Positions 59,517 through 64,000 of a stretch of DNA of 64,000 nucleotides are shown piece after piece. The number at the start of each line of letters is the position of its first letter. Positions within the stretch are counted from its first letter, which is position 1. The stretch comes from Lineus longissimus (lineage: Eukaryota; Nemertea; Pilidiophora; Heteronemertea; Lineidae), in contig NC_088319.1 of the NCBI RefSeq assembly GCF_910592395.1, positions 11,222,001-11,286,000 of the forward strand, read 5' to 3'. Position numbers and translations under genes: made by a program. The notes under the pieces were generated by a model, which saw only the letters and a list, made by a program, of their open reading frames with translations, had not been told where the DNA came from and ran no database searches.

Positions 59517-59755
59517 CACTCTTAAAAATAAGGGTTTTTGAAAAACCATTTAGTGTGTTATAGCCTGCACACTTATGCACCCCCATACACTCCGTAGATC
59601 ATATATTATTCAGCGAAATGAACAACCCTAAAGGTTTTTCACAATTTCAAAACAATTTTTGGGCATTTTCATTTCTCTGAAAAACCTCTACAGGGTCGTG
59701 CGTGAGGGCTGAGAAACCCTGAAAGGTCTTTCAGAATCTCAAATTCTTTTTAAGG
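59517..59755 (+). mobile_element. dispersed MITE family, copy 3
   Basis: Starts CACTCTTAAAAATAAGGG and has AAAAACCTCTACAGGGT, matching copies 1 and 2. The right border is approximate. Confidence 0.55.
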
Positions 59756-60612
59756 AGTATGACGATGTTGATGAAGGTCTCTCTTTTTTACACCAACGCA
59801 ATAAAGAGAGAAATTGACGACCCTCAATCCCTTCAATACGCCTTTGTTGTTGATTTCAATCTGATCAAAAATCTGATCACCCTTTTAAATCAGCTTTTAA
59901 TAAGCATACCTTGGGACAATTTAGTTAATAGAGTTCTAAAGGCATTCTAATGCTTATCTTAAATGTTTGAACGTACGGGAGATTTCGAAAGGTAAAACTA
60001 CTTGATTATTGAACAGAAAGATATTTCACGAGAATGATATCAGGAAATGCTATCAAAGTGAGTGTGCGTGAACTTCTCCCCTTCGCATCCAGCGAGGAGA
60101 TGAATCATCCTGGTTTAGCCAAAGCCCCAAGGGACATCCCGCAAAATCCGTGAAGAATGACCCTGTCCATGCTGTCTATTCCTAGACCCTATCGGAAGCC
60201 CTTTCATCATCACCAGCGACTAATTAATAGTTTCCAAGTCTATAACACGGATTAACTCTGCTTATTCGATTAGTGCGTAAGACAGAGGATTAGTTTCATC
60301 ATCCACCGCTGACAACTTAGGGCGCTCTAATCATTTTTCAATTCCATTAATTCTGCGGACCTGGCTGGGAAGATTCCCGCACAATCATTTATTTTCATAG
60401 TTATCATCATTGGCTTTAATGCGGGGATAAACTATGCAAAAATAAGTCCAAACGGCTTATGAATTTAAATCTGTAAATCCCGTTTTCTCTCTGACGGGCC
60501 ATGCAGGGTCAGACCAATTAATTTCAATAAATTTCCACGAAGAGAACTACAGAGACTTAATTTGATAAATTCTATTAGAATGTAATGAGCCATGATAGTG
60601 TTGCTGTCTCGA
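59756..60612. other. AT-rich segment, possible upstream regulatory region
   Basis: No gene. From about 60250 it is rich in TAAT, TAATTA and ATTTA motifs, with long stretches that read like a homeodomain-site-rich enhancer. It precedes the TATA box at 60613. Confidence 0.3.
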
Positions 60613-60689
60613 TATATAAACCGAGCGATTCAAATTTCCCCGTTAAGTAGTCTGACATTACGCCAAGGATCCAGTGCGCTTCGGTCCGG
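60613..60689 (+). promoter_or_regulatory. candidate promoter with TATA box and first exon
   Basis: TATATAAA at 60613-60620 would place a start near 60645. A consensus splice donor, GTGAGA, follows at 60690, so a short non-coding first exon (about 60645-60689) is possible, with the rest of the gene beyond the right edge. No coding exon was found in the remaining 3.3 kb. Confidence 0.35.
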
Positions 60690-61368
60690 GTGAGAGCTTT
60701 GTGTTAACTTGCTGTCTGTTGAATTTGCTGACACGGTCTTGGTGAATTGGCCCGGTTGAGATCTTGCTGCGGGATGGGATTTGACGATTTGTCGTGTTAG
60801 CATATTGGTGTGTGATTTGTCGAAATTGCCGTGCGTGTTAACTTGCTACCGTGGTACTCTTCCAGAAATGACAGAGGGTTGTGGAATACTAGTAGTCGTG
60901 TTAGGATCTTGCTGTGGAATTCATTGTTTCTCGTGCTGATCCATATTGCTATTTGAAAGGTTTCTGAACGTTTTGAATAAAACATTCGCTGGAAGCAACA
61001 ATAGTGTTACTTGAAGCAGCTGTTTCTATGAAAGGAGGACCGACGGCTGGCTGAATCCATGGAATTGGTGTTGAGGTAAACGTCGGCTGAAGATTACATA
61101 ACTGCAGAAGATTAGACAAATGGCAACTCCGCAAACAGCAGAATGACTATTTCATTGATTTTGATCTCACATGCTTATTTTTTTTCTTTATTTTGGCGGC
61201 TGTTTAATCCCCCTTTAAAATTATAGATGTACATGTATTTTATTTTTAATTAATGCCTTGTTTTCAGCAGTTGGCAAGGGCAAGTGTAATCAGAACGGTT
61301 GTCGTTCTTCACGCTTTTAATGCTTGAGGTTTTGGAACAAATACTAATTGTTTGTTTATGTTCACTCT

Positions 61369-61400
61369 TCGATCATCAAGTAAACTGCCTTGATGATCGA
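61369..61400. repeat. perfect 12-bp stem hairpin
   Basis: TCGATCATCAAG, an 8-nt loop, then CTTGATGATCGA. Function unknown. Confidence 0.75.
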
Positions 61401-61562
61401 GCGTTATCAGTATCGCCCCTCCATTGTCTGCTTTCGCCGATTTAGCACTTTCCGAATGCAACACGTGCGAAATTCAGACTGTGAGCAAAGAGCCAAGATA
61501 AGCCGTACATTTGTAAAATAAAGAGACCAGGCATGTGTATTACAAACAGCCATGGCAATTTT

Positions 61563-61902
61563 GCGGAATCTGTGGTAACAGCGGAAACTGCGGAAACTGG
61601 GCGAAAAATGGCCTAAAAACGATATAAGAATGTCGATGTTTAAATAATATATCAGAAATATTGTATTATTTGCCACGTTTTGTCTCACCACCACCACGGC
61701 CGATGTCATTGGAAATGGTCCAACATGTCCAAGAAAAAAGGCAGACCAGTTTTTCATGGATGTTGGGTTTTCTCCTGGTACATGTACATGTTTGATTAAT
61801 ATAGCGATTTGATACTTGCATGACGTATGGATCCATATTCTCATTGTGTTTTAGACGGTTTTCGCCAAGTTTCAACATATCCCGCAGTTCCGCTAATTCC
61901 GC
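61563..61902. mobile_element. probable MITE with GCGGAA-rich inverted ends
   Basis: GCGGAATCTG...GCGGAAACTGCGG at the left corresponds to the reverse complement of CCGCAGTTCCGCTAATTCCGC at the right. The repeat is imperfect. Confidence 0.45.
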
Positions 61903-64000
61903 TAAATCGCTATGGGCGTCTGATATGTTCTATAGGAGAGTATTGTACATGTACGAGGATGGAGAGCCAGTGTTGCGTGTATGTTGCTTTGGAAATGTGA
62001 GTTAATCGCATTATATCACAATGACAAGTTCCTCCATTCTCTTTTAAATGTAGTATTTTCGACTTTAGTCACTAACAATGTGTTTGGTTTATCAACTATT
62101 CCGTTGACGTCACGCAGAAGATTAAGCATAGTTACCAAGTTACGGAATAGTGCCATTTTCAAACAGGCACACCACAGAACCGGCTGACATTAACAACTAA
62201 TGACTTGCCCCCAAACAGGCTTCAATTTGACATATGTCTGTTGTAATCTATGCTATACCAAACCATGGGCAATATATACTTGTGCTGATATGATGGTGTA
62301 TACGAATTCTCAAAGTTTACCATGTTCATTGCGCGACACGAAATCATTGTACATGTATTAATTCCTTTTTGATATTTTTTTTCAAGTTACAGCAAAACGC
62401 AAGTGTTCAGCAGTAAGACGATATATGTTGCTCCGAGGGAAGATCATTTATTTATAATGTAATCGCCAATACCCCAAAAGGCTCTGAAATTGTTTACATC
62501 CAGCTAATTTTGCCAGAATCCTCTAAGCCTCTTTCAAATCATATAAATGTAGGACAGTGGACTTGTTTTCAAAATTGTTTGAGGTTTGAAAGTGATAGTA
62601 CGCCGGCCGTATAAAAACAAAAGTACAATTTCAGAAAGATAAGTATTGTAGGTTATGTGTTATGAAAGGAAATATGTTTCTGGGAGCCAAAAACGTAATT
62701 TTACAAAACAGCTATTTTTTAAACAAAATTACAGGCAATTCTGGTCACGGCAAACGCCTTCGATCTCGGGAGTATAGTCATGAAATGTCCAGCGAACTGC
62801 CATTTCTTACGGTCGTTTTCATTTCGCAGATTTCGTAGATAATCTCAATTCGTAAAAAAATGTAACGCTAAAATATTCATTTAATGGAACCAACATAAAA
62901 ATCGTGAGTAAGAAAATTTCAGTTTCTCTTTAAAGTAGTTTTCGCGCATTGCAAAAACAAGGAGACGTAAAAATTGGTTTACAGGAATGTGGAGTGAAAA
63001 TTGACTGAATCTCGGTTCCCTGTAATTCAATATAAACCTTTCAGTAGTTTTGTCATAGATAGTGTGTTTTCCCCCGGCTTGTTTAGCTTACTACTCTAAT
63101 CTATCTATGCTGTAGCCAGCTGCGAAGCTAGCATCAATATTAATCACCATTTGAACCGCCAGGTGCGAAAAGGTATGTGTATGTTCTAGATTGCGGGTGT
63201 CTGATCATCTCAAGTATCTATTTACACCAGAAATTCAGGAAGTTCAATCAAGAAGCGTTTGAAAATGGTTCCAACAGTCTGGTAATAGGAATACACGTAG
63301 GGAGGATGGATATTATCAAAATACGTTGTTTGTTATCGTGGTGAATTGGAGAGTGATGTTATGTTATTAATAAGGCCTCGAGAGTTTCATCAAACCCATC
63401 AGACATCACGACAAACCGACATCTGATGGAGACGCAAGGCATGACTAGGATGCATGCGGAGACCACGCCATAGGCAGAAATTTTTCCCCAAACTATACAT
63501 AATCATTGCGGGAGAGACCCAAGAGCATTCTGAGGCAATTTTAATGCAATAGTAACGAGATTCGTTACCAAAAGGGGTCTTCACATTGGAAAATGATGTG
63601 CTCGACAACAGGATTTTCGGGCGCATGAGCTCCACAAGATGGGCCATTTTTGTGTAGTATGAAAATATCAACGGCAAATTTGGTGTTATCCCACAGCGTA
63701 TTTTTAAAAACGCACGCGTCGTTTTAGGGGAGCCGACGTAGCACTCCAGGCAGTCCTCAACGTCACAACATATGTAGCCTCATCCATTACAATATCGTTG
63801 TCTCCGAAACATTTTGGTTGACAGGTAACAGGCCAATATCCATTACTTACTCTCGCGGCTCAACGCGAAAGATAAACTTCATTAACGGATTCAGAGGAAC
63901 AAATTATATTTCTTCGCAGATTTGATAATCTACAACTGAAAAGAAATATATCCGTGAATAAGATTTTAGTGCAGAGCATCATTACTTTAATAATTAAACT
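61903..64000. other. intergenic, nothing identified
   Basis: No supported gene, RNA or repeat to the window end. A 92-codon minus frame at 63399-63677 has no recognisable domain. Confidence 0.4.

Noticed and set aside
1-64000. CRISPR array or bacterial operons
   Set aside because: The repeats are long gene units, introns are present, and there are no short regularly spaced repeats.

Overview
This is animal genomic DNA. Genes are spliced with GT-AG introns, most of the window is non-coding, and there are retrotransposons, DNA-transposon relics and foldback repeats of metazoan type. Short TACATGTA-rich tracts recur, as in several marine invertebrate genomes (molluscs, annelids, amphioxus). The sequence alone does not fix the phylum.

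Region 1 (about 1641-39150) is a tandem array of seven copies of one three-exon class A (rhodopsin-like) GPCR gene, all on the minus strand. The basic period is about 3.75-3.77 kb. Reconstructing the splice sites gives a 347-residue seven-helix receptor in copies 1, 2, 5, 6 and 7. Copy 3 (1-nt deletion before TM7, DRL to DCL) and copy 4 (stop at codon 5) are broken. Two lineages are visible in exon 2 and intron 1: type A in copies 1, 2, 3 and 5, type B in copies 4, 6 and 7. Exons 1 and 3 are almost uniform, which suggests gene conversion. The receptor lacks both cysteines of the usual TM3-ECL2 disulfide. Each spacer carries a 19-bp-arm hairpin and the 3' tail of an old CR1/L2-like retrotransposon ORF.

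The spacer between copies 4 and 5 holds two large insertions: a decayed APE-type non-LTR retrotransposon (16180-21590), and a young Ty3/Gypsy LTR element (21873-26744) with 146-bp LTRs differing at one base and a GTGTC target duplication. The other spacers preserve the empty site. Intron 2 of copies 4 and 7 carries a long-TIR foldback element. In copy 7 a 1386-bp TTAA-flanked element with a frameshifted THAP domain (Kolobok-like) is nested inside it.

Region 2 (39150-43700) holds a gene lying head-to-head with GPCR copy 7. It is a small secreted cysteine-containing protein (40535-42784, plus strand) with a signal peptide, all phase-1 introns and a TATA box. A possible decayed repeat-containing coding exon lies at 43211-43690 on the minus strand.

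Region 3 (43.7-64 kb) has no gene I can support. It holds several MITE or foldback elements, a tRNA-derived SINE, an (ATG)n microsatellite, a 13-G run, palindrome clusters, and a TATA-containing promoter-like segment near 60.6 kb that may belong to a gene running off the right edge.
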